In this document: positions 8,854 to 16,647 of the stretch, one piece after another
How the letters are laid out: each line of letters starts with the position of its first letter
Position numbering within the stretch: position 1 is the first letter of the stretch
DNA from: an uncultured Pseudomonadales bacterium
GTDB taxonomy: Bacteria > Pseudomonadota > Gammaproteobacteria > Pseudomonadales > Pseudohongiellaceae
DNA: 64,000 nucleotides
Direction: 5' to 3'
Assembly: GCA_943842505.1 (NCBI GenBank)
Contig: CALTDI010000004.1
Location: 124,001-188,000 of the forward strand
The notes under the pieces: generated by a model
What the model saw: only the letters and a program-made list of their open reading frames with translations
Told to the model about the DNA's origin: nothing
Databases searched by the model: none
Position numbers and translations under genes: made by a program

Positions 8854-8894
8854 GCAAAAAAGCCAAGAGGCTTCGAAACCCGTTGGCTTTTTGC
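8854..8894 (-). terminator. Rho-independent terminator after the TPR gene
   Basis: The inverted repeat arms GCAAAAAAGCCAA (8854-8866) and TTGGCTTTTTGC (8883-8894) form a strong stem flanked by A and T tracts, so on the minus strand the hairpin ends in TTGGCTTTTTT. It lies about 60 nt after the stop of the TPR gene and upstream of the alkylsulfatase promoter. It therefore separates two transcription units, and could work in both directions. Confidence 0.8.
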
Positions 8895-8956
8895 GTAATG
8901 CATTGTGCTGCATTGCGACCGAAACACTAAAAAACTGATTCGGCACTTGCTCACGT

Positions 8957-10636
8957 CTACAAGTGTGAGCGTGTGATCTCAACGTCGGCGTTACGGAAGA
9001 AAGACTGAAATTGTCTTTCGACTATGATCGCTTCCTGAGTCTTGCCTTGCGCTTCAAGCGCCTGAGAAAGACCGAACGTAGTCCAAGCGTTCTGCTGATT
9101 CCACTCCAGGTCTTTCCGATATACCGCTTCGGCTTCCGCTGCTCGCCCTGCTTCCAGCAACGCGGCGCCCAGATACAGACGAATGGATTGCGACCAATCC
9201 GGTGGCTCGGTATAGTTAAGGCTGTCCTGTAGTTGAATCGCTACATTGTAATGCATGATCGCCGCATCGAGATTACCCTTCGCTTCCTCGATCTCACCAT
9301 TGAGAGCATGAGACGCTAGATTCAATACATGTGATGCAGGAGTTGGGCTCACGCCGTTATCATCCACGCCATCGGCTGTTATCTGAGCCTGAAGATTTGC
9401 CAGCTCTGCCTCTGCCGGACCCATATGACCCTTAGCTACGTGAGCACTGCCCATCACATAACTCCACATACCTTTAAGATAGGGAGCCTCATACTGACTA
9501 TTCACGGCATTGTCTGCGTGAATTTTGTCCCACTTGCCAAATACCTTATCCGTAATCCAGGTATGGGCTATGTTCTTCAAGCCGCTGGTGATATCAGGCT
9601 CAGTGCTTCCGGCATTCTTTGCCGCCGCCGCAGACGACTCAGCATAGTTGCCCTGAAGCATGTTTGCATAGCGCACGAAGTCCAACGCATGGCCCTTGTG
9701 TATTTTATGTGACAGTGGATAAGTGCCTATCATTGGGAAGTTAGTATCGCCCCAGATTTCGGCGAATTGCGCATCCACAATTTGCGATCTCTCGTTGATG
9801 TCGATTGCCTTCTCGTACTCACCGACTCGCAGATAGATGTGTCCTGGCATGTGTACCATATGACCAGAGATAGGCACTGTCGCCTCAAGTTTCTGCGCGG
9901 CTGGCATGGCAAGCTCAGGCTGACTGGATGCTTCCATCAAGTGGATATAGAGATGGTTCGCGCCAGGATGATCATGCTCGGAACGCATTGCTGACTCGAA
10001 AGCCGCCTGTGCTTCTGCCGTACCTGGCTTGGCAGCCCCATCTGCCTCCCAATAATCCCAACGCGTTGTATTCATATAGGACTCGCCGAATATGGTAGCT
10101 ATGTCTGCATCGTCTGGATACTTGTCATGCAGATTACGCATGGCGTCGACGAAGGCGAAGTCTCTTTCTCTGCTATCGGGAATCGCGTCCTTATTGTAGA
10201 GGACGAACAGGGCATTGATCATGTCGCGCTCGCGCTGGGTGCCATTATTGGCAAGGTCCAGAGCCCTGCGGATCGCCGCAAGACCGGCGCCCTGGGGATC
10301 GTCCGGAAGGCCCGCATAGCGACTGTTCGGGTTTGGACCGGCAGCATGAGCCAGACCGAAGTGAGGCATTGGGCTGTCTGGGTCCAGACGTGCCGCTTCC
10401 TGGTAGGAGGCGATTGACTCGGGGAAGTAGAAACTCCAAGCCATGCGCAATCCCTGGTCGAAGAAAGCCTGCGCCTCGGCAGAATCTGTGGTGATTTGGC
10501 GACTATACGTGCCGCCACCTGGAATCATAATAGCCAGAGCTTCATCGCCCTGCGCCATCAGATTCAGTTGTGGTACGAGTAATACGGCTGCGGCTGCAAC
10601 CGAAATGACTAGTTTTCGCATAAACTTAAACCCCAT
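8957..10636 (-). CDS. Secreted tetratricopeptide-repeat protein of unknown function
   Basis: A 559-aa protein with an N-terminal signal (MRKLVISVAAAAVLLVPQLNLMAQG). The second ATG at 10621 fits the signal better than the first at 10636. Helical TPR-like pairs run through the protein: DQGLRMAWSFYFPESIASYQEAARLDPDSPMPHFGLAHA near the start, YLRVGEYEKAIDINERSQ in the middle, AEAVYRKDLEWNQQNAWTTFGLSQALEAQGK near the end. A conserved His-rich core (HLYIHLMEASS, then HMVHMPGHIYLR) is unusual for plain TPR scaffolds and could bind a metal or substrate. It is transcribed alone between a terminator and an intergenic region. I do not recognise a specific function. Confidence 0.85.
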   Translation of the reverse strand: MGFKFMRKLVISVAAAAVLLVPQLNLMAQGDEALAIMIPGGGTYSRQITTDSAEAQAFFDQGLRMAWSFYFPESIASYQEAARLDPDSPMPHFGLAHAAGPNPNSRYAGLPDDPQGAGLAAIRRALDLANNGTQRERDMINALFVLYNKDAIPDSRERDFAFVDAMRNLHDKYPDDADIATIFGESYMNTTRWDYWEADGAAKPGTAEAQAAFESAMRSEHDHPGANHLYIHLMEASSQPELAMPAAQKLEATVPISGHMVHMPGHIYLRVGEYEKAIDINERSQIVDAQFAEIWGDTNFPMIGTYPLSHKIHKGHALDFVRYANMLQGNYAESSAAAAKNAGSTEPDITSGLKNIAHTWITDKVFGKWDKIHADNAVNSQYEAPYLKGMWSYVMGSAHVAKGHMGPAEAELANLQAQITADGVDDNGVSPTPASHVLNLASHALNGEIEEAKGNLDAAIMHYNVAIQLQDSLNYTEPPDWSQSIRLYLGAALLEAGRAAEAEAVYRKDLEWNQQNAWTTFGLSQALEAQGKTQEAIIVERQFQSFFRNADVEITRSHL

Positions 10637-10835
10637 TAACTTACTGATTTTATTCTATTATTTGATTAATTCGATACTTCAGGTAGTAGCGGCTTACTGT
10701 ATCTTTCTACTGTCATAGAATGACCGAGCGCAGCCTAAAGCTGGTAAGCAGTATAACCCATTGCGAGTGTATTGGAGCCTCTTAGGGCACTTTTGAGGCA
10801 ATAATCGATCACGTCCTAGAGGTCCGCATAGCGCG

Positions 10836-10852
10836 GCAAGCCTATAGCTTGC
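10836..10852 (-). terminator. Short hairpin just after the pilin-like gene
   Basis: Perfect 6-bp arms GCAAGC/GCTTGC with a 5-nt loop, 6 nt after the pilin stop codon. A second small CCGC/GCGG hairpin adjoins it. There is no T tract, so it is only a weak terminator candidate. Confidence 0.35.
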
Positions 10853-10857
10853 TTAGC

Positions 10858-12081
10858 TTAGGGGGTGACCGGGTTAGCGGTAATTGTCTGTCCAGCGAAA
10901 GCAAGAGCAGCGGCGCCGGCCAGGTTCCAATTGCCCTGGGCATCGGCTGTGACGGTAGCCAGATCTCTGCCCCCAACACTAACCTGCACTGTTTGGCCCG
11001 CTTGAGCATGACCTGTCACAATAGTCATCCCGTCATTGGCATTTACACCGCTTAGAACTGAAAAATAGATGTAGTCTTTCTCACCACTGTTGGCGCCATT
11101 AGCTGCCTTCTGCATACGGCCCACACTGCCATCAGAGAAAACCACGATACCACCATCCCAGGCGTTGCGTTCACTTGGAGCCAGTGCCTGAAGATTGGCT
11201 GCCATGGTAGGCATTAATTGGCCAAGCGCCCCGGAGCCGTTAAGGTACTGGTACCCAGCATCCGCCACAGCGGTGTAGGGCTGAGTGATTGTGGGTAGCT
11301 GGCTCGACGCCGCACCCGCCAGCTGGTTAACACTGCTGCCCGCCATATACAGACCCACGACTTGAGTGCCAAGGGGCACGCCTCTCTGCTCACCGGTGTA
11401 GGCCGAAAGCGCAGTGGCTCCGGTGATTGATCTCATCAGGTTCACTGCCTCCACCGTTGGCACGATGCTAGGTGCCACTATCACCGCTGGAGTAGGCACA
11501 GCAGGTGTAGGGATAACCGCTCGGGAAGGGACAGCCGCTAGAGCCGCAGTCGGAACTGGCGCAAGCGCACCACAGGCAGTTAAGGCTCCACCTACAGGGA
11601 TTTGACACGCAGCTACATCACCGCTGCTTAGTGGCACAGAAAAACTGATCATTGATTCAGATATTACGGCTCCCGGATTCACGATGTTAGTCAACGAAAA
11701 CTCATCATAGGCAGCCCTGGCGACCCTCACTCCCTGTTCACCCTGAATATCATAACTCGCGCAGACCAGGAAAACGGGTTTATAGCCTTGCAGATTTCCG
11801 CCGCTGACCGCGTCGAAACCCACAGACAATCTGGCATAGTCATCCCCTAGATTGGCCGTTCCGCCGGCCGCAACTATCTCACCGCAGTCGCTGATTTCGC
11901 CCCTCGATAGATTAGCCTGTATTCCGGTGCGCACCGCATCGTATCGCAGCACAATTTCCGTTGACTGCGCTCTCTCAATATAAGTTCGATACACAGGAAC
12001 TGATATCGCTGCCAGCAGCGCGAGGATTGTAATCACAGTTAACAACTCAAGAAGAGTGAATCCTTTAGTGTTCTTTTTCAT
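10858..12081 (-). CDS. Type IV pilin-like protein with Pro-rich linker and Ig-like tail
   Basis: A 407-aa class III signal protein. It starts MKKNTKG/FTLLELLTVITILALLAAISVPVYRTY, with the prepilin peptidase cleavage site after Gly7 and Phe at +1, then Glu at +5, as in type IV pilins and GspG/GspH pseudopilins. It is about two and a half times longer than a normal pilin. Around residues 173-210 lies a low-complexity Ala/Val/Pro/Thr linker. The last 60 residues (GQTVQVSVGGRDLATVTADAQGNW) resemble a bacterial Ig-like repeat of surface adhesins. It adjoins a broken GspE/PilB-like gene and a broken small membrane protein. A pilin-borne adhesin or tip protein is plausible; the function is unknown. 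Confidence 0.8.
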   Translation of the reverse strand: MKKNTKGFTLLELLTVITILALLAAISVPVYRTYIERAQSTEIVLRYDAVRTGIQANLSRGEISDCGEIVAAGGTANLGDDYARLSVGFDAVSGGNLQGYKPVFLVCASYDIQGEQGVRVARAAYDEFSLTNIVNPGAVISESMISFSVPLSSGDVAACQIPVGGALTACGALAPVPTAALAAVPSRAVIPTPAVPTPAVIVAPSIVPTVEAVNLMRSITGATALSAYTGEQRGVPLGTQVVGLYMAGSSVNQLAGAASSQLPTITQPYTAVADAGYQYLNGSGALGQLMPTMAANLQALAPSERNAWDGGIVVFSDGSVGRMQKAANGANSGEKDYIYFSVLSGVNANDGMTIVTGHAQAGQTVQVSVGGRDLATVTADAQGNWNLAGAAALAFAGQTITANPVTP

Positions 12082-12162
12082 CTGTTTCTCATTCTCACTA
12101 TTCCAAATAATTAATTATAACGAGCGACCAGAAATGAGCCTTATATTGACTCCCAATTCCGC

Positions 12163-13239
12163 TCAATCTGCTCCAGCTTGGATACCCCACCTGAAGTCGA
12201 GCTTTTCACTTATTGCCTGCTGAATGATTTCAACAATATCATCCGCTTCGACATCTCGAGTCACGAACCTCGAGGTAGAGCCATGCTCTCTCAGCAACGC
12301 TTCCCAGTGCTGCTTGCTTGCAGGAAGCCTTATCAGTGCCGGTAGTCTAGCCCACGCCAGATGACGGCGATAGTCGGCTACCGATGCAACAATCTCGTCA
12401 TCGCTCAGGCTTTCATTGAACTCTAGCACAACGAGATCGACGTTCTCGTGCTCATGGAGAATTGTTTCACAGCCCTCGGAGCCATCTGCAGTAAACACTT
12501 GCAGCCAACTGTTTTCTAGAGCGGCCTGCAACTGTTTACTGGATTCATCCAGGTCTCCAGCAATAGCTATGGCATATCTTTCCTTCTTGCTCTGTTCACC
12601 TGATTCACTTAGCGCACTTAGGTCCGGAAGCTCACTGCCGTATTCATCCACCAGTGCAAACCAGAATTGATGACCAATCACCCGCGATGCCTCTGCCGCC
12701 GTTGTAATTCCAGAAATAATAAGTCGCGATGCCGACATCGACATAGAGTTGAATGTGCCGCGCATTGCCGCCTTAAACTTGGCGATGTCGTTCTCACCCC
12801 CGAGTAGCAGTTCACGCTGCTCCTGATTAATCTCGACCAGTTCGGCAATTACGGTACGGCCGTGATAGCCGCTGAACTCACACTCCTGACAGCCCACCGG
12901 TTCGCAAGCCTGATCGACATGGGTGACCGTCTTGAATGCCTTGGCAGCTGGGTCTGTTGATTCAACATCACGCTTGCAATGATTGCACAATTTACGCAAC
13001 AGGCGCTGAGACATAATCCCGGACAGTGATTCGGCAAGAATTACCGGGTTAATGCCGAGATCTAGCAGTCTGGGAATGGCACTGAGGGAATCGTTGGTAT
13101 GCAGGGTTGAGAATACCAGGTGTCCGGTGAGCGCCGACTGCATGGCGATCTGCGCAGTCTCCTCGTCTCGAATCTCACCGATCAGAAGTACGTCGGGGTC
13201 TTGGCGTAATATGGCTCGCAGGGCACCTGCAAAGGTCAT
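12163..13239 (-). pseudogene. 5'-truncated GspE/PilB secretion ATPase fused to a degenerate receiver domain
   Basis: The open frame begins abruptly at [40 protein letters not shown], which is the middle of a type II/IV secretion ATPase. Walker B-like/Asp-box and His-box regions (FSTLHTND) and the zinc tetracysteine (C-x2-C ... C-x2-[10 protein letters not shown] to CQECEF) remain. The N-terminal domains and the Walker A motif are absent, and upstream in frame is a TAG at about 13261. After residue 190 comes an unusual C-terminal extension resembling a response-regulator receiver ([16 protein letters not shown], then [10 protein letters not shown]), where the expected phospho-Asp position seems to be Glu. 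Without Walker A it cannot hydrolyse ATP, so I treat it as a remnant. Confidence 0.75.
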
Positions 13240-13457
13240 CCCCCTTATTCCAGAACTGGACTACGTTAGCGTCAGCTTCCAGAGGCTTTAATCTATTATC
13301 GGAATCGAACCGATCTCGGTACAATTCGTATAATTCTGTAAGGAATTTTTTTGAGCGTCAGCAAGCATGGCGACAGTGATAGTCCTTATTATAGTTACTG
13401 TTTTATTAGTTAAGCTCTATCGCTAAGAATAGATAAATAGATAAATTTTAGTACTAC
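13240..13457. other. Intergenic break region upstream of the truncated GspE-like gene
   Basis: These 218 nt replace the missing 5' part of the secretion ATPase. No GspE-like residues are readable in any minus frame beyond the MTFAGAL start. The only structure I see is a 17-nt hairpin at 13298-13314 that looks like a tRNA T-arm, plus an A/T-rich tract near 13345. No transposase, tRNA or intact gene is visible. Confidence 0.5.
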
Positions 13458-13874
13458 TTAGTTACCACCGGAAACTGTGATTTCCCCAGTGCTATCCATT
13501 TCCACGACTACGCCGCGAGATTGCACGCTGAGGAAGTACCCTCCTGGAAACGCGGTGTAACTAACGACCGCTCCAAGGGCTGCGTTGGGTAATAGGGCTG
13601 GGCGGAGCCCATCAACGGTGGCAAGCTCGACTGACTCTCGGGCTTGATACAACAGATCGGACAATTGAGCCGCAATGACGGTCGAGCTAGGTGCTTCTTA
13701 CTGCTGCGCAGCATAAATCACATAGGCGAGCACAATGATGAATAGCGGGACCAGTGGCTTGTATTGACCCATGCCCTTGCGTCTAGGCCTCGCCTTCTCA
13801 GCCTTTTCAATAGTGGTTGCGACTTCGATATTCGCATTATCGATCAGCCGACTTAGATCATCATTATTCGTCAT
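13458..13874 (-). pseudogene. Small single-pass membrane protein split by an in-frame TAA
   Basis: One reading frame runs from ATG 13874 (AGAGG 5 nt upstream) to 13458, interrupted only by TAA at 13698-13700. The first part is MTNNDDLSRLIDNANIEV, a basic stretch (KARPRRKGMGQYK) and one transmembrane helix (PLVPLFIIVLAYVIYAAQQ). Directly after the stop the frame continues EAPSSTVIAAQLSDLLYQARESVELATVDGL to the end, which reads like a periplasmic domain. The natural interpretation is one bitopic inner-membrane protein of about 138 residues with a nonsense change (for example CAA to TAA). Two separate small genes are less likely because the second half lacks a ribosome site. It adjoins the pilus/secretion remnant. 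Confidence 0.6.
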
Positions 13875-14055
13875 CATTGCCTCTACATGGATTGTAGTGA
13901 TTACTGGGGGCTGTTGCAAAGCACCTCAACTAGCTCCCATATCCTTATACGCTTATAGTAGGAGAAGCAGACCACTCTTGAATATAGCTTGATGTGGGAA
14001 AGTTTGTTAAAACATCCTTAGTACTTAGAAGTTTCCTTTCCTCAGAGAGACAAAC

Positions 14056-14685
14056 ATGCAAGAAACTATCGTCCTGGACGTATTCACCGACTACATCTGA
14101 CCCTGGTGTTACCTCAGTACCGTGAGTATTGAAAAATTGAAGCAGAACTACCCGGTGAAAACACGCTGGATACATTTCCCGCTACACCCGGAAACGCCCC
14201 AGGAGGGCAAGTCTCTGGCAGAACTGTTCGCTGGTCGCGACCTCGCTCCTATGCGCGAGCGGATGAAGGGCCTAATGGCTGAAGCTGGGCTCGAGTATGG
14301 CGATCGTACGCACACCTTTAATAGCCGTCTTGCCCAGGAGCTAGGCAAATGGGCCGACACCCAGCCAGGTGGGGAAGCTATTCATGATGCCCTGTACCGC
14401 AGCTACTTTGTGGACAATAAGAATATCGGCTCTATCGAAGTGCTAGTAGACGTTGCGGAGGCGGTCGGCCTTGACGGCATTGAGGCCAGACACATAATCG
14501 AGAATAGGGTATTTAAGAATGCCGTCGACGAAGACTGGCAGCGCTCTAGAGAGGTTGGTGTTACTGGGGTGCCTACATTTCTCGGAAATGATCTGATTGT
14601 TGTAGGCTGTCAGCCCTACGAGACGCTAGAGAAATTTGTCTCGCACTTAATGGAAATGAACTCGAAGCAGAATGAGGCAAAATGA
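14056..14685 (+). CDS. FrnE/DsbA-like oxidoreductase with in-frame UGA (predicted selenocysteine at residue 15)
   Basis: Thioredoxin-fold 2-hydroxychromene isomerase/DsbA-FrnE family protein. From ATG 14056 the frame reads MQETIVLDVFTDYI, then TGA (14098-14100), then PWCYLSTVSIEKLKQNYPV to the stop at 14685, 209 aa with one UGA. Homologues have an active-site C-P-W-C after the first strand, so UGA sits exactly at the first catalytic Cys, giving U15-P-W-C18. Family features follow: WIHFPLHPETP, an inserted helical domain, and the cis-Pro loop GVTGVPTFLG near residue 175. Starting downstream at GTG 14122 would delete strand 1 and the active site. A SECIS-like hairpin lies 20 nt after the UGA. 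It overlaps the next gene by 4 nt. A Cys-to-stop mutation is the alternative. Confidence 0.8.
14114..14132 (+). promoter_or_regulatory. Candidate bacterial SECIS element
   Basis: A 7-bp stem UCAGUAC/GUAUUGA (six Watson-Crick pairs plus one G-U) closes the pentaloop CGUGA. The apical loop begins 20 nt after the UGA and has G as its second base. This matches the published bacterial pattern of a small loop with an early guanine 16-37 nt downstream of the codon. It lies inside the coding sequence, as bacterial SECIS elements do. Short hairpins are common by chance, so this is support rather than proof. Confidence 0.6.
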
Positions 14686-15350
14686 TGTCCCGCAGAACCG
14701 CACTCGTAACTTGTATCGATAGCTACATGGGCCCAGCCATTAGCGAGAAGTTTGAAGAGATTGGAATTGATGTGATAGCCGGCCCTTCTGATCTACATAG
14801 CGAGGCTCAGATAAATAAATTAGTCGCAGATGCCGGTCACATCGACATTCTCGTAGCCAATCTTGCGGAACCGCCAATGACAGGCCCGGTGCAAAGTATC
14901 GATAGTGATAACTGGAATCTATTGTTCGACTCTCTTGTGCACCCTCTCATGTATCTAGTACGCGCGGTCACGCCACAGATGTTAGAAAGAAAAAGTGGGA
15001 AGATAATTGCTATCACCAGCGCCGCACCACTGCGAGGAATCCCCAACAATGCGGCTTACTGTGCAGCCCGTGGCGCCCAGAATGGTTTCATCAAGGCAGC
15101 AGGACTGGAACTTGCGCGCAGCAATATTCAGGTTAACGCCATAGCGCAGAACTACATCAACAACAGCACCTACTACCCAGACGACCTACTCGACAATGAA
15201 AAATTTCTGGATCACGTTAAGCGTAACGTGCCCAGCAATAAGATAGGCGCAGCGAGCGAAACGGCGCAACTCGCAGCCTACCTCTCACAAGAAGACTGCA
15301 GGCATATGGTTGGACAAGTGATTCCATTGGCGGGGGGATGGGCGACATAG
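14682..15350 (+). CDS. Halohydrin dehalogenase-like SDR protein
   Basis: A 222-aa short-chain dehydrogenase/reductase fold protein. The cofactor glycine motif TGxxxGxG is replaced by T10-C-I-D-S-Y15-M-G17, fitting the halohydrin dehalogenase fingerprint T-x4-(F/Y)-x-G. The catalytic set is S113-x12-Y126-x3-R130, with Arg instead of the usual SDR Lys, again the dehalogenase pattern. From memory the sequence resembles HheB-type enzymes throughout (AGHIDILVAN, LVHPLMYL, IAQNYI, C-terminal GGWAT). Such enzymes release halide from vicinal haloalcohols to form epoxides, and do not use NAD. The ATG overlaps the stop of the upstream UGA-containing gene (ATGATG/TGA), so the two are coexpressed. The substrate is unknown, and an SDR-like epoxide enzyme is possible. 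Confidence 0.8.
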   Translation: MMSRRTALVTCIDSYMGPAISEKFEEIGIDVIAGPSDLHSEAQINKLVADAGHIDILVANLAEPPMTGPVQSIDSDNWNLLFDSLVHPLMYLVRAVTPQMLERKSGKIIAITSAAPLRGIPNNAAYCAARGAQNGFIKAAGLELARSNIQVNAIAQNYINNSTYYPDDLLDNEKFLDHVKRNVPSNKIGAASETAQLAAYLSQEDCRHMVGQVIPLAGGWAT

Positions 15351-15405
15351 ACAGCCTTGCCTAGATGGAAACGACTGTCCCTGTGCGTTTATTCTACTCG
15401 TTCTC

Positions 15406-16623
15406 TTATTCTGTTTCTGGCCCTGCTACTACCCCATTATCGTGTAGCTTGCCGATCTCACTATCAGAAAGCCCCAGCGTATCTGCGAGGATCTCATCGG
15501 TATGCTGACCCAGAATCGGGGCCGGCTTTACAGGGGCACTTTCCAATCCTTCGAAGTGCAATGGGTTCGATGGCATAAGATACTCACCGATGCCCGGCTG
15601 CTCTACTCTTTCGAATAAGGGGTTATCAACACTGCAATCGACATCATTCTCTACCAGTTGCTCTATGGTTTGATAAGGCCCCCAACATACCGAGGCCTCA
15701 TCGAGAGATCGATACACGGTTTGCGAATTTCGTTGCAAGAACCAGGGCTCGAAAAGTTTTCTCAGTTGTTCACGCGCTCTATAGCGATCGCCTTCCTTAG
15801 CAAAATTCAACCCAAGTTCTAGCTCAAGTGCCGCCACAACTGTTTCGGTCTCGGTAACCCTTACGATAGCCTTCCATTGATTCGGGCTAACACCAACTAT
15901 CATTACCCGCTCGCCATCTTTGCATTGAAAGTCATGACCAAAACTGCCGAATACGTGATTCCCCACTGCCTGCCGCGGCGCTTGATTAACTTCCGCCTCG
16001 GCGAGATAACCGAGATGCCCCATCGTGGCGAGAGCGACATCGGCCAGGGCCAACCGGATAAACTGCCCCTCGCCATGAATTCGTCTATGGCGTTCGGCTG
16101 TGAGCAGACCAAGCGCTATATGCTGGCCCGCGATAACATCCCACGCAGGGAAGGGGTTGTTGCTCGGGGTTTGTCCATCGCCGGTGAGGAACGGCAGACC
16201 TATCTTACTATTCACCGTGTAGTCCAGCGCGCTGCCACCATGGCGATCGCCGGTCAGATTCAGGTAGATAAGGTCAGGCCGCAGCGTGCGCAACGCCGCA
16301 TCTGCCAGCCACCCCTTAGCTGGAAAGTTCGTTAGAAAAATACCTGCGTCATCACCGTCGGCAGCGATAAGCTGAGCGACGAGCTGCTGACCTTCGGGTT
16401 TACGAAAATCTACGGCAAAGGAGCGCTTACCCTTATTCAGGCTGTGCCAATAGAGACTCTTGCCCTTGTCGGTTATGGGCCAGCGCCGATAGTCGATGCC
16501 TCCACCGATCTGATCGAAGCGAATGACATCCGCTCCAAGCTGCGCGAGTGTCATACCGCCAGAGGGGGCCGCAATGAACGCACTGCCTTCGACAACACGC
16601 ATACCACTTAATAATGCTTGCAA
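15406..16623 (-). CDS. mct: Class III CoA-transferase, mesaconyl-CoA C1-C4 transferase (2-methylfumaryl-CoA isomerase)-like
   Basis: CaiB/BaiF family protein of 405 aa. The N-terminus (GMRVVEGSAFIAAPSGGMTLAQLGADVIRFDQIGGGIDYRRWP), the segment LDYTVNSKIGLPFLTG, the likely catalytic Asp162 in PAWDVIAGQ, and the C-terminal EQPGIGEYLMP block closely resemble my memory of Chloroflexus Mct. That enzyme moves CoA within mesaconyl-CoA from the C1 to the C4 carboxyl, intramolecularly. The neighbours strengthen this: a hydratase-2-like gene ends 24 nt upstream and a methylsuccinyl-CoA dehydrogenase-like gene precedes it. Last gene of the three-gene minus operon, convergent with the SDR gene. Family assignment is very firm, the specific reaction probable. 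Confidence 0.8.
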   Translation of the reverse strand: MQALLSGMRVVEGSAFIAAPSGGMTLAQLGADVIRFDQIGGGIDYRRWPITDKGKSLYWHSLNKGKRSFAVDFRKPEGQQLVAQLIAADGDDAGIFLTNFPAKGWLADAALRTLRPDLIYLNLTGDRHGGSALDYTVNSKIGLPFLTGDGQTPSNNPFPAWDVIAGQHIALGLLTAERHRRIHGEGQFIRLALADVALATMGHLGYLAEAEVNQAPRQAVGNHVFGSFGHDFQCKDGERVMIVGVSPNQWKAIVRVTETETVVAALELELGLNFAKEGDRYRAREQLRKLFEPWFLQRNSQTVYRSLDEASVCWGPYQTIEQLVENDVDCSVDNPLFERVEQPGIGEYLMPSNPLHFEGLESAPVKPAPILGQHTDEILADTLGLSDSEIGKLHDNGVVAGPETE

Positions 16624-16647
16624 TTGCGCTCCAATATTTAGACAAAT

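Noticed and set aside
13298..13314. tRNA gene at the T-arm-like hairpin
   Set aside because: No acceptor, D-arm or anticodon arm is found at the right distances, and no CCA follows. Kept only as a possible remnant.
14122..14685. Shorter GTG-start version of the FrnE-like gene
   Set aside because: It would lack the first beta strand and the active-site motif, and the upstream frame has a good ATG and family-typical residues.
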